A program made the translations under genes and the position numbers. The notes under the pieces are model-generated. The model had not been told where the DNA came from. It searched no databases and was given only the letters and a program-made list of their open reading frames with translations. Shown here piece by piece: positions 22,951 to 31,871 of a stretch of DNA of 34,368 bases (position 1 is the stretch's first letter; each line of letters opens with the position of its first letter). The DNA is taken from the NCBI GenBank assembly GCA_005776585.1, contig SXOX01000203.1, positions 1-34,368 of the forward strand. Reading direction: 5' to 3'. This stretch comes from Pseudomonadota bacterium (lineage in GTDB: Bacteria; Myxococcota_A; UBA9042; GCA-2863065).

Positions 22951-23798
22951 GGCAGCGGGATCGTCTTCAGGTGGAGGTCCACGGCCACCGCGGAGTGCGT
23001 CAGCGCGCCGACGCTGATGAGATCGACCCCCGTGCGCGCGATGGCAGCGATGGTGTCCAGGCGCACGCCGCCGGACGCCTCGGTGCGGACGCCGGCGTTG
23101 GTGGCGCGGCGCACGGCCTCGGCCATGACGTCGAGGCTCATGTTGTCGAGCAGGAGCATGTCCGCGCGGGAACCGAGCGCGAGGTCGACCTCGGCGAGTG
23201 TGCGAACCTCGACCTCGATGATGAGGCTGTGCGCCGCGCCGGCGCGAGCGCGCCGCACCGTCTCGGCGAGATCGCCGCCCGAGCAGTCGACATGGTTGTC
23301 CTTGATGAGCACGCCGGCGCCGAGCGACGCGCGATGGTTGTGACCGCCACCCGCGCGTACGGCCTCCTTCTCGAGCACGCGCAGGCCCGGCGTCGTCTTG
23401 CGGGTGTCGACCACAGACGCGTGGGTGCCCGCGACGGCGTCGACGTAGGCACGGGTCAGCGTGGCGATGCCGGAGAGCCGCTGGAGGAAGTTGAGCGTGG
23501 TGCGCTCGGCCATGAGCAGCGATCGGAGCGGTCCGCGCGCCGTGGCGACACGCATCTTGGGCAGCACCGCGTCGCCGTCAGACGCGTGCCAGGTGACAGC
23601 AATGGCCGGGTCCACCGCGGCAAAGACGCGCGTCGCGACATCGACGCCGGCAAGCACGAGCGCCTGCTTGGCGGCCAGGTGGCCCTCTCCAAGACGGTTG
23701 GCCGGGATGGTGCTTTCCGAGGTCACGTCGCCGAGCGCGAGGTCCTCCTCGAGCGCCAGACGCACGAGCGCGTCGACGAGCGGTCGCGCCACGCTCAT
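22947..23798 (-). CDS. nadC: nicotinate-nucleotide pyrophosphorylase (carboxylating)
   Basis: Converts quinolinate and PRPP to nicotinate mononucleotide in de novo NAD synthesis. The 283-residue product has the family N-terminus LVRLALEEDLALGDVTSEST, the AERTTLNFLQRLSGIATLT segment, the quinolinate site VVDTRKTTPGLRVLEKEAV and AGGGHNHRASLGAGVLIKDNH, IEVEVRTLAEVDLAL, LLDNMS, and EASGGVRLDTI with the final GVDLISVGALTHS. These are the complete catalytic blocks. nadA and nadB are not in the window. It is joined on both sides by ATGA overlaps to birA and to the TPR/metallopeptidase gene. Confidence 0.96.
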   Translation of the reverse strand: MSVARPLVDALVRLALEEDLALGDVTSESTIPANRLGEGHLAAKQALVLAGVDVATRVFAAVDPAIAVTWHASDGDAVLPKMRVATARGPLRSLLMAERTTLNFLQRLSGIATLTRAYVDAVAGTHASVVDTRKTTPGLRVLEKEAVRAGGGHNHRASLGAGVLIKDNHVDCSGGDLAETVRRARAGAAHSLIIEVEVRTLAEVDLALGSRADMLLLDNMSLDVMAEAVRRATNAGVRTEASGGVRLDTIAAIARTGVDLISVGALTHSAVAVDLHLKTIPLP

Positions 23799-26455
23799 GT
23801 CCCTGTGAGCTCCTTGAGCGCGCGCTCGGCCTCCGGGTTGCCCTTGAGCGGCTCGAGCAGCTTGAGCGCGTCGGCCTTCTTGCCCAGAGCGCCGAGCGCC
23901 CGCGCCTTGAGCACCGTCGCCAGCGCGCGGTCCTTGAGGCCGAGCTCGATGGCCAGGTCCGCCTCGGCGAGCGCCTCTTTGGGCTTCTTGTCCAGGAGCC
24001 AGAGCTCGCCCTGCCGGAGACGCGTGAGCGGGACGAAGGGCCCGACCTGCATCGCCCGAGTCACGAACGTCCGGAAGTCGTCGTGCTTCTCGCGCGCCTT
24101 GGCCTCGGCCGCGAGCTCCAGCACCAGATCCAGCACGTCGGCTGAGAGGAGCGAGGTGCGCTTCTGATGCTCGTACAGCGCGTCCTTGTCTCCGAGCTCG
24201 GTCAGGACCCGGCGCAACGCCATGTAGGCACCAACGAGCTGATCGTTGTGCACGAGCGCCTTTTCGAGGTGCACGCGCGCCGCCGGCCAGTCCTTGACGG
24301 CCACGGCGGTCTGGCCCCGGATCAGGCGCAGCGTCGCGCCGTCCTTGCCCGCGGCGAGAACGACATCCAGACCCTTGGCCGCATCCGCGAAGCGGCCCTG
24401 CTTGAAAGCCTCCAGGGCGTCCACGTACGCCTTTCGCGTCGGATCCGGCGGCGCGTCGGCGGCCTCCTTCCCCGGCTCGTACTGATTGGAGAAGCGGGCG
24501 AGCGTGTCCTTCTCCAGGTGCTCCCGCATGCGCTGATCGAAGGTCGTGAGGTCCACGCCCAGCACCTCCTTGAAGACCTGCGCGGTGGTCTGGCGCTTGG
24601 ACCACGCCGTCAGCATCTTGGGGAAGACGCCGAAGCCCCAGGACTTGTCGATGAACGCGACGACCTTGGAGGCGTAGTAGTAGGCGAGCACCACCTCATC
24701 GAGGGTCTGCACCTGCGTAAACATGGAGTTGAACTCGGCGATACCCTTGAGCTTCTTGAGCTTGAACGCCTGCCAGAGCTCCTCGTCCATGATGCGCCGC
24801 CACTCGGGGCGCTGGAGCGTCGTCTCGTGCTCGGCGAGGCCCTCGGTGAACCACCGCGGCACGCGCGAGGCCGACATCTGGATATGCCAGACATGCGCCA
24901 GCTCGTGCCACAGGACCATGGCCCAGTTCATCTCGCCGCGCGAGGGCGACTTGGAGAGGACGACGTGCCCGAAGCAGATGCCGCGCACGCCGGCGCTACG
25001 AGGGTAGCCGCTGTAGCGAATGCCGAACGTCTTGTCGTCCTTGTAGATCTCGACGTGCAGCGGCGCCTTGGGGACGAAGCCGTAGGCCTTCTTGTGGTGG
25101 TCATAGACGTCGGTCAGGAAGCCCGGCAACAGGCGCTTGAGCACCGGCACCTCCGCCTTGGGCAGCCGCAGCCGAAACGGACCCGCGGGGACCCAGACCA
25201 TCTTCTTGGCGGGGCTGTCGTAGAAGTGCTCGGTCAGGTTGAAGGCGCGCACGTTGAAGGAGTCCCCCGCGAACGCCTTCTGGAGGAACTCGTTGGCCTT
25301 GGCGTCGTCCCCGAGGCGCGAGTAGCCCATGCCGATGCCGACGTAGGACGGCCAGTACTCCGAGTTGAGCTCGAGCGCGCGCCGCTCCAGCTTGATGGCA
25401 TCCTCGTAGCGGTGCACCCGCACGAGCGCCTCGGCCACGACGTGAAAGTAGGCCGCATCGCGCTTATTGACCTTGAGCGCGCGCCGCGTGACCTCCGCGA
25501 AGCCGTCGTCGTCCTCCAGCAGCAGGTGGCTCGCGCCGAGGAGCGCGAGAGCCCGCGAGTCGTTGGGGTTGGTCGAGAGCGCCTGCTCGAGCACCTTGAC
25601 GGCCTCGGTGACCTGCTCGGAGTGGATGAGCACCTCGGCCTTGACCGACAGGGCCAGACCAGAGCGCGGGTTGGTCTTGAGCGCCTTCTCGACGTGCTCG
25701 CGCGCCTTGGCGTAGTCGTTGTCGCTCGAGACGTCGATGTACGCAGTAAGCGCCAGCGCCTCGGGGTGGTTGGGGTTGAGCTTCAGCACGTCCTTGAGCG
25801 AGCGATCGGCCTCGGCGTCGTTCTCCTTCTCCAAGAACAGCAGGGCCCAGCCGAGGTGGGCCTCGAGGTGCTTGGGGTCCTCTTCGATGGCGTCGCCATA
25901 GATCTGATTGGCGTCCTTGAAGTAGCCCGTCAGGTGCAGCGCGCGACCGAGGTGCGTGAGCGCCTTGCTGCCCTTGACCTGGCCGGACTGCCAGAAGTCG
26001 GCGATGGCGTCGGCCTCCTTGAGATCGGCGCGCGGTGTGCCGGTTGCGAGGCGAGTCTCCGCGAGCAGGACGCGGGCCTCGAAGTTCTTGGGGCGCGCCT
26101 TGATCTCCCGCTCGAGCGTCGTCACCGCCTCCGCGTAGCGGCCCAAGGCGATGGCCACCTTGGCGCCGATGATGGCGGCGGCGGTCTCCGCGCCCTTGGT
26201 CTTGGCGAGTTGAGCGACGAGCGTGGCGGCGGCGTCGTAGTTGCCCACGTCGAGATACGCGCGCCCCAGCGCTTCGAGGCGGCGCGCCTCGGCGGCTCCT
26301 GTGAGCTGGAGCTTCTCCAGGGCCGCGATCGCGTCCCCGTAGTCCCCCCGGCGCAGCTGCTTGACGGCCTCTTCGAGCTCACCAGCGGCCGCCGGAAGCG
26401 CAACCGTGAGGAGCGTGACGACGCCAGCAGACAGCGCGGGGCGCGCCCAGCTCAC
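23795..26455 (-). CDS. exported TPR protein with an MA-type (HELAH) metallopeptidase domain
   Basis: An 886-residue protein. Residues 1-24 are a signal peptide (starting from GTG 26455). Residues about 25-400 are tetratricopeptide repeats (for example ALEALGRAYLDVGNYDAAATL and LEAHLGWALLFLEKENDAEADRSL, each in part). A gluzincin-like peptidase domain follows: H517-E-L-A-H521 in MVLWHELAHVWHIQ, then the third zinc ligand Glu538 in PRWFTEGLAEHE, which fits Peptidase_MA-like proteins. More TPRs fill about 650-886 (VDALEAFKQGRFADAAKGLD). It probably works in the periplasm or cell surface as a protease scaffold; the target is unknown. It overlaps nadC (ATGA) and the NTF2-like lipoprotein gene (GTGA). 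Confidence 0.85.
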   Translation of the reverse strand: MSWARPALSAGVVTLLTVALPAAAGELEEAVKQLRRGDYGDAIAALEKLQLTGAAEARRLEALGRAYLDVGNYDAAATLVAQLAKTKGAETAAAIIGAKVAIALGRYAEAVTTLEREIKARPKNFEARVLLAETRLATGTPRADLKEADAIADFWQSGQVKGSKALTHLGRALHLTGYFKDANQIYGDAIEEDPKHLEAHLGWALLFLEKENDAEADRSLKDVLKLNPNHPEALALTAYIDVSSDNDYAKAREHVEKALKTNPRSGLALSVKAEVLIHSEQVTEAVKVLEQALSTNPNDSRALALLGASHLLLEDDDGFAEVTRRALKVNKRDAAYFHVVAEALVRVHRYEDAIKLERRALELNSEYWPSYVGIGMGYSRLGDDAKANEFLQKAFAGDSFNVRAFNLTEHFYDSPAKKMVWVPAGPFRLRLPKAEVPVLKRLLPGFLTDVYDHHKKAYGFVPKAPLHVEIYKDDKTFGIRYSGYPRSAGVRGICFGHVVLSKSPSRGEMNWAMVLWHELAHVWHIQMSASRVPRWFTEGLAEHETTLQRPEWRRIMDEELWQAFKLKKLKGIAEFNSMFTQVQTLDEVVLAYYYASKVVAFIDKSWGFGVFPKMLTAWSKRQTTAQVFKEVLGVDLTTFDQRMREHLEKDTLARFSNQYEPGKEAADAPPDPTRKAYVDALEAFKQGRFADAAKGLDVVLAAGKDGATLRLIRGQTAVAVKDWPAARVHLEKALVHNDQLVGAYMALRRVLTELGDKDALYEHQKRTSLLSADVLDLVLELAAEAKAREKHDDFRTFVTRAMQVGPFVPLTRLRQGELWLLDKKPKEALAEADLAIELGLKDRALATVLKARALGALGKKADALKLLEPLKGNPEAERALKELTGT

Positions 26456-26925
26456 AGGCCCTCGACGATCTTCCAGCTACCGTTGTCCTTCTCGAGGACG
26501 AGGCGGTTGAAGTCGTTGCGTGCATTCCACGCCTCGCGACCGCCCTCGACGAAGAGGAACTTCCAGACGAACTCGTAGTCGGCGTAGGCCCGGTTGTCCT
26601 TGACCGTGACGCGATTGAGCTGAATGCGGTACTGCACCTTCTTGACGTTGTCTCGAAGCATGGGCATCACCGACTTCTCGAGCTTGTCGTGCCCGTAGTC
26701 GTCCTCGTCGGTGTGCGTGGACGAGGCGTTCTCGTAGTACTTGGGCGAGATGAGCTGCTTGAGCTTCTCCAGATCGCGCGTCTCCATGGCCACGCGGTAG
26801 GCTTCGACCACGGCGTGAATCTCGCGGTTGAGCGGCGTGTCCTCGACCCGTGTGCCTGCGATGAGCGCCGGAGCACACGCTTGAGCGAAGAGGGCGACAG
26901 CAAGCAGGGTCAATCGATGCGTCAT
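26452..26925 (-). CDS. small NTF2/SnoaL-like probable lipoprotein
   Basis: A 157-residue exported protein; the signal peptide ends A-Q-A-C17, an imperfect lipobox. The rest fits the NTF2-like fold: REIHAVVEAYRVAMETRDLEKLKQL (first helices), ISPKYYENAS, LRDNVKKVQYRIQLNRVTV, DNRAYADYEFVWKFLF, and the ending RLVLEKDNGSWKIVEGL, which is the typical last strand of calcium/nuclear-transport-like or SnoaL-like domains. The pocket residues do not reveal an activity. It is the first gene of the five-gene chain; GGAG lies 10 bases before ATG 26925. Its stop overlaps the GTG of the metallopeptidase gene. Confidence 0.72.
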   Translation of the reverse strand: MTHRLTLLAVALFAQACAPALIAGTRVEDTPLNREIHAVVEAYRVAMETRDLEKLKQLISPKYYENASSTHTDEDDYGHDKLEKSVMPMLRDNVKKVQYRIQLNRVTVKDNRAYADYEFVWKFLFVEGGREAWNARNDFNRLVLEKDNGSWKIVEGL

Positions 26926-27024
26926 GAGCGGGTCTCTCCAGTCACTCGGGCGTTCCGAAGCGCGCGTAACGTAGCGGTAGAAACGTCCCATCGCAACGCG
27001 GAGTTCGCCCCACGCGCGGTGGGC

Positions 27025-27738
27025 TCAGACCTCGCGCCAAAGGGAGTGGGCTCGCCGCGCGCGCCAGACGAAGTAGCCGAGGCCGCTGGCCGAGGTCCCG
27101 ACCGCGACGATCCACAGCGCCCGCAGGGCCATGAGCTTGAAGGCCAGCGCGCCGACGCCGGCGCCGCCCACGGAGCCGAACAGAAGCGCCAGCAGCAGCG
27201 CCATCTTCCAGTTGGGGACCCGGTCGTGGCGTAGGGCGTGGCCGACCATCAAGCCGATGTCGGTCACGAGGCCCGTGACGTGCGTGGTGCGGAGGACGAG
27301 CTGCCGGTAGCTCGTCGCGAGCGCGTTCTGGAGGCCCATCGCCATGGCGGCGAGCCAGATCGGCAGCAGCGAGACGCGGCCGATGAGCCCCGCCGCGAGC
27401 GTCAGGAGCAGGCCCTCGACGACGAGCGCCAGTCCATAGCGGCGCCCGGGGCGAAGGGAGCTCTCGCCCACGATGAGGCCCGAGAGCGCCGCGCCGACGA
27501 AGAACGACGCGATGAGCACCGCGAGGATGGCCAGCTCGGCCGAGTGCTCGCCCGTGACCAGGTCAGACGCCCACGTCGACGCCGAGCCCGTGAGATGCGA
27601 GACGGCGCGCCCCGTCCCGAGCAGCATGACGACATTGACGAAGCCGCCGACCCCGGCGAGCCCCATGCCACCGACGTAGACCCACCAGGCGAGCCCGCCG
27701 CGCGGATTGTGGATGGAGGTGATGGGGCCGTCGCTCAC
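27025..27738 (-). CDS. DUF1275 (YoaK-like) membrane protein
   Basis: A 237-residue membrane protein with about six hydrophobic segments: LAWWVYVGGMGLAGVGGFVN, ELAILAVLIASFFVGAALSG, GLALVVEGLLLTLAAGLIG, LLPIWLAAMAMGLQNAL, MALLLALLFGSVGGAGVGAL and ALWIVAVGTSASGLGYFV. Family marks are GFVNVVMLL, FVGAALSG, LAAMAMGLQNALATSY and TTHVTGLVTDIGLMVGH. The function of DUF1275 is unknown. Start is uncertain: GTG 27738 (VSDGPITS) removes an Ala/Pro-rich extension that would run to a TTG at 27804, inside the putative hppD promoter region. A CCCAC-GCGCG-GTGGG inverted repeat (27009-27023) follows the stop codon and might end the transcript. Confidence 0.8.
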   Translation of the reverse strand: MSDGPITSIHNPRGGLAWWVYVGGMGLAGVGGFVNVVMLLGTGRAVSHLTGSASTWASDLVTGEHSAELAILAVLIASFFVGAALSGLIVGESSLRPGRRYGLALVVEGLLLTLAAGLIGRVSLLPIWLAAMAMGLQNALATSYRQLVLRTTHVTGLVTDIGLMVGHALRHDRVPNWKMALLLALLFGSVGGAGVGALAFKLMALRALWIVAVGTSASGLGYFVWRARRAHSLWREV

Positions 27739-27798
27739 GGCCGCAAAGGGTACCGCCGGCACGGGCGGCGAAGCAAAGAAACGGCCGCGGCATTCGCC

Positions 27799-27826
27799 TT
27801 GCAAGGCTCCGCGGCCCGACTACACT
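27799..27826 (+). promoter_or_regulatory. candidate promoter of the tyrosine degradation operon
   Basis: TTGCAA (27799-27804) and TACACT (27821-27826) are separated by 16 bases, each with four consensus positions, and lie 54 bases upstream of the hppD ATG in the divergent region 27739-27879. No operator palindrome stood out. Confidence 0.35.
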
Positions 27827-27879
27827 CCAGCCGTCCGAGGTCAGCGATCGGGCGGAGAGAAGGGACAAGGGCACGCACG

Positions 27880-29040
<1,161 letters not shown>

Positions 29041-29056
29041 CGCGAGGAGCACCGCG

Positions 29057-30226
29057 ATGATCGACTACCGCCGCGCCGGGCTGCTCCCGGACCGACCGCA
29101 CACGGCCTTCCGCAAGCCGGACGGAGGGCTCTACTACGAGCACTGCTTCACGCGGCACGGCTTCGACGGCCCCTTCTCCATCGTCTATCACGCCGAGCCG
29201 CCACAGTTTCACGGCGAGGGCGCGGCCATCCCCGCGGCCTTTCCCGCCAACGTCAAGGCCGGTGCGCCCGACGCGCTCCGCCGCCGGCATCTCCGCAGCC
29301 CGGGCCTCGCCGCCCACGGCACGCCGCTCACGGGGCGCGTTCCGCTGCTGTTCAACGCGGATCTCACGCTCGGAGTCGTCCGCCCGACGGCCTCCGATGC
29401 GGTGTGCTTCGCCAACGCCGACGGCGACGACCTGTTCTACATCCACGCAGGCTCGGGCGAGCTCCGCTCGTGGTTCGGCCGCCTGCGCTTTGGACCGGGA
29501 GACTACGTCCTGGTCCCGCGCGCGGTGAGCCATCGCTTCGAGCTCGACGCTGGCCCCCAGCACTGGTTTTGGACCGAGTGCCGCAGCGCGCTGCGCGTGC
29601 CGGTGCAGTACCGCAACCCCATCGGGCAGCTGCGCATGGACGCACCGTACACCCATCGCGACTTCCGCGTCCCGGAGCTGAGCGGCGCCATCGACCCGGA
29701 TGGACCGCGGGAGCTGCTCGTCAAGCGCGGCGATCGCTGGTCGCGGCACGTGTATCGGCACGGCCCGCTCGAGGCGGTCGGGTGGGACGGAACGGTGTAC
29801 CCGTTCGCGTTCCCGATTCTGGCCTTCAAGCCCAAGGCCGGGCAGATCCACCTGCCGCCGACCGTGCATGGGACGTTTGCGACCGCGCGCTCACTGGTGT
29901 GCAGCTTCGTGCCGCGCGTGGTGGACTTTGGGCGGGACGCGATTCCGTGCCCGTATCCGCACTCCAACGTCGAGGTGGACGAGGTCATCTTCTACGCCGA
30001 GGGCGACTTCACGAGCCGTAAGGGCGTCGATCGGGGGAGCCTGTCGTATCATCCGGCCGGCGTGGTGCATGGACCGCAGCCGGGACGCTATGAGTCGAGC
30101 CTCGGCGTCCGCGAGGTCAACGAGCTGGCGGTCATGATCGACACGTTCGACACGCTCGAGCTCACCGACGCGGCGCTCGGGGTGGACGTTGCGGGCTACG
30201 ACGAGAGCTGGTGGGAGACGACATGA
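29057..30226 (+). CDS. hmgA: homogentisate 1,2-dioxygenase
   Basis: Cupin-type Fe(II) enzyme that cleaves the ring of homogentisate to maleylacetoacetate. The 389-residue protein is shorter than the ~430 residues of animal and Pseudomonas enzymes. Signatures: GDDLFYIHAGSGELRSWFGRL, the FGPGDYVLVPRAVSHRFE turn, FPILAFKPKAGQIHLPPTVH, and the iron site His302 (PYPHSNVEVDEVIFY, with Glu309) and His338 (HPAGVVHGPQPG); the pattern SLSYHPAG is also typical. ATG 29057 has GAGGAG about seven bases upstream. Its stop overlaps the start of the fumarylacetoacetase gene as ATGA. Confidence 0.94.
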   Translation: MIDYRRAGLLPDRPHTAFRKPDGGLYYEHCFTRHGFDGPFSIVYHAEPPQFHGEGAAIPAAFPANVKAGAPDALRRRHLRSPGLAAHGTPLTGRVPLLFNADLTLGVVRPTASDAVCFANADGDDLFYIHAGSGELRSWFGRLRFGPGDYVLVPRAVSHRFELDAGPQHWFWTECRSALRVPVQYRNPIGQLRMDAPYTHRDFRVPELSGAIDPDGPRELLVKRGDRWSRHVYRHGPLEAVGWDGTVYPFAFPILAFKPKAGQIHLPPTVHGTFATARSLVCSFVPRVVDFGRDAIPCPYPHSNVEVDEVIFYAEGDFTSRKGVDRGSLSYHPAGVVHGPQPGRYESSLGVREVNELAVMIDTFDTLELTDAALGVDVAGYDESWWETT

Positions 30227-31221
30227 GGCTGGCGACGCGACGCAATGGAACCCGTGACGGCGAGCTGCTCGTGGTCTCGAACGATGGGACCCGGGCCGTG
30301 CCGATCCCGTTCGTGGCGCGCACGCTCCTGGCGCTGCTCGAGGACTGGGATCGGCTCGCGCCGGAGGCGGAGCGCGTGTTCGCGGCGCTGGAGGCCCAGG
30401 AGCTGTCGGAGACGTGGACGGTGGACGTGCACGCGCTGCTGGCCCCCCTGCCCCGCACGTTCACGTTCATGGACGGCTCGGCCTATCTCAATCACGTGCG
30501 GCTCGTCCGCAAGGCGCGTGGCGCGGAGCCACCGCCGACGCTGGAGACGGACCCGCTGGTCTATCAGGCGTGCTCCGACGGCTTCCTCGCGCCGACCGCG
30601 GCCATCCCGCTCGGCGATCCGAGCTTTGGCTGCGACTTCGAGTCCGAGCTCTTCGTCGTGACCGACGACGTGCCGCAGGCCACGACCGCGGCGGAGGCCG
30701 CGTGCCACGTCAAGCTCGTGGGTATCTTGAACGATGTCTCGCTCCGCAACCTCATCCCCGCCGAGCTGGCGAAGGGCTTTGGCTTCTTCGTGTCCAAGCC
30801 GCAATCGGCGCTCGCGCCGTTCGTGTGTACACCTGACGAGCTTGGCCCCGCGTGGCGTGACGGCCGGGTACACCTGCCGCTGCGGACGTGGCTCGATGGG
30901 GCGATGTTTGGCGATCCCGAGGCGGGCAGCGAGATGCACTTCAGCTTCCACGACCTCATCGCGCACGCCGCGCGGACTCGGCCGCTGGGCGCAGGCACCA
31001 TCATCGGGAGTGGCACGGTCTCCAACGAGGACCGGGCGCGGGGCTCGTCGTGTCTGGCCGAGCGGCGCACGCTCGAGACGCTCGAGGGTGGCAGGCCCCT
31101 CACGCCGTTTCTGACCTACGGCCAGCGCGTCGCCATCGAGATGACCGACGCACACGGTCGGAGCCTCTTTGGACGCATCGAGCAGACCGTCGCGCCCCTG
31201 GCCGCGACCGGAGCCCCATGA
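30223..31221 (+). CDS. fumarylacetoacetate hydrolase family protein
   Basis: Last step of the pathway: splits fumarylacetoacetate to fumarate and acetoacetate. The 332-residue product carries the C-terminal FAH catalytic fold with the metal carboxylates in FGCDFESELFVVTDD (Asp138, Glu140 and Glu142 are candidates), VKLVGILNDVSLRN, KGFGFFVSKPQSALAPFV, SFHDLIAHAARTRPLGAGTIIGSGTVSN in parts, and the closing ALTP-like TFLTYG region. It is shorter than the eukaryotic enzyme (about 420), which has a longer N-terminal domain; the first 75 residues are unlike those. Operon position between homogentisate dioxygenase and the isomerase supports the fumarylacetoacetase role over a more general FAH-type decarboxylase or hydratase. 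It starts within an ATGA overlap and ends in another. Confidence 0.9.
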   Translation: MRLATRRNGTRDGELLVVSNDGTRAVPIPFVARTLLALLEDWDRLAPEAERVFAALEAQELSETWTVDVHALLAPLPRTFTFMDGSAYLNHVRLVRKARGAEPPPTLETDPLVYQACSDGFLAPTAAIPLGDPSFGCDFESELFVVTDDVPQATTAAEAACHVKLVGILNDVSLRNLIPAELAKGFGFFVSKPQSALAPFVCTPDELGPAWRDGRVHLPLRTWLDGAMFGDPEAGSEMHFSFHDLIAHAARTRPLGAGTIIGSGTVSNEDRARGSSCLAERRTLETLEGGRPLTPFLTYGQRVAIEMTDAHGRSLFGRIEQTVAPLAATGAP

Positions 31222-31871
31222 ACGACGCCAAGCTCATCCTGTACGGCTATTTTCGCTCCTCGGCGACGTGGCGGGTGCGCATCGGCCTCGCCTGGAAGGG
31301 CCTCGCGTGGGAGACGGTCCCAGTGCACCTCGTCCGCAGCGGCGGCGAGCAGAACGGCGAAGAGCACCGGCACCGCAATGCGATGGCGCAGGTCCCCGTG
31401 CTCTCCGTGGACGGCACGCTGTTGACGCAGAGCGTGGCGATCCTCGAGTACCTGGAGGAGCGCTGGCCGACACCGCCGCTGCTCCCGAGCGACCCGATCG
31501 CGCGCGCGCGGGTGCGCCAGATGGTCGAGATCGTGAACTCCGGGATTCAACCATTGCAGAACCTCGCGGTCGGAAAGCGGCTCGAGGCCGATCACGGCGT
31601 GGACAAGGCCGGCGTCGCGCGCTGGAACACGTTCTGGATTGCCAAGGGCCTCGACGCGCTAGAGGCTGCCGCGCGCGAGCACGCCGGTCGGTGCCTCGTC
31701 GGAGACGCGGTCTCGTTTGCGGACGCGTGCCTCGTCCCGCAGCTGTTCAACGCCCGTCGCTTCGGTGTGAGCTTGGAGCCCTACCCCACGCTGATGGCGG
31801 TAGAGAGCACCTTGAGCGCACTCCCCGCGTTCATCGACTCCCACCCGTCGCGGCAGCCCGACGCCGAGTAG
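31218..31871 (+). CDS. maiA: maleylacetoacetate isomerase
   Basis: Zeta-class glutathione transferase that turns maleylacetoacetate into fumarylacetoacetate. The 217-residue product has the diagnostic SSATWRVRI motif (from Ser14), the thioredoxin-like N-terminal domain with QVPVLSVDGTLLTQSVAILEYLEERWPTPPLLP in parts, and the helical C-terminal domain with the zeta signature IQPLQNL, VSFADACLVPQLFNARRF and a conserved YPTL. The order of the operon (hppD, hmgA, hydrolase, isomerase) completes the route. The start overlaps the previous stop as ATGA. The stop TAG is immediately followed by the reverse-strand stop of the next gene. Confidence 0.95.
   Translation: MNDAKLILYGYFRSSATWRVRIGLAWKGLAWETVPVHLVRSGGEQNGEEHRHRNAMAQVPVLSVDGTLLTQSVAILEYLEERWPTPPLLPSDPIARARVRQMVEIVNSGIQPLQNLAVGKRLEADHGVDKAGVARWNTFWIAKGLDALEAAAREHAGRCLVGDAVSFADACLVPQLFNARRFGVSLEPYPTLMAVESTLSALPAFIDSHPSRQPDAE

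Noticed and set aside
24167..26578. 803-codon plus-strand open frame
   Set aside because: It is the mirror of the TPR/HELAH peptidase gene; the product is Leu/Arg/Glu-rich without any recognisable motif.
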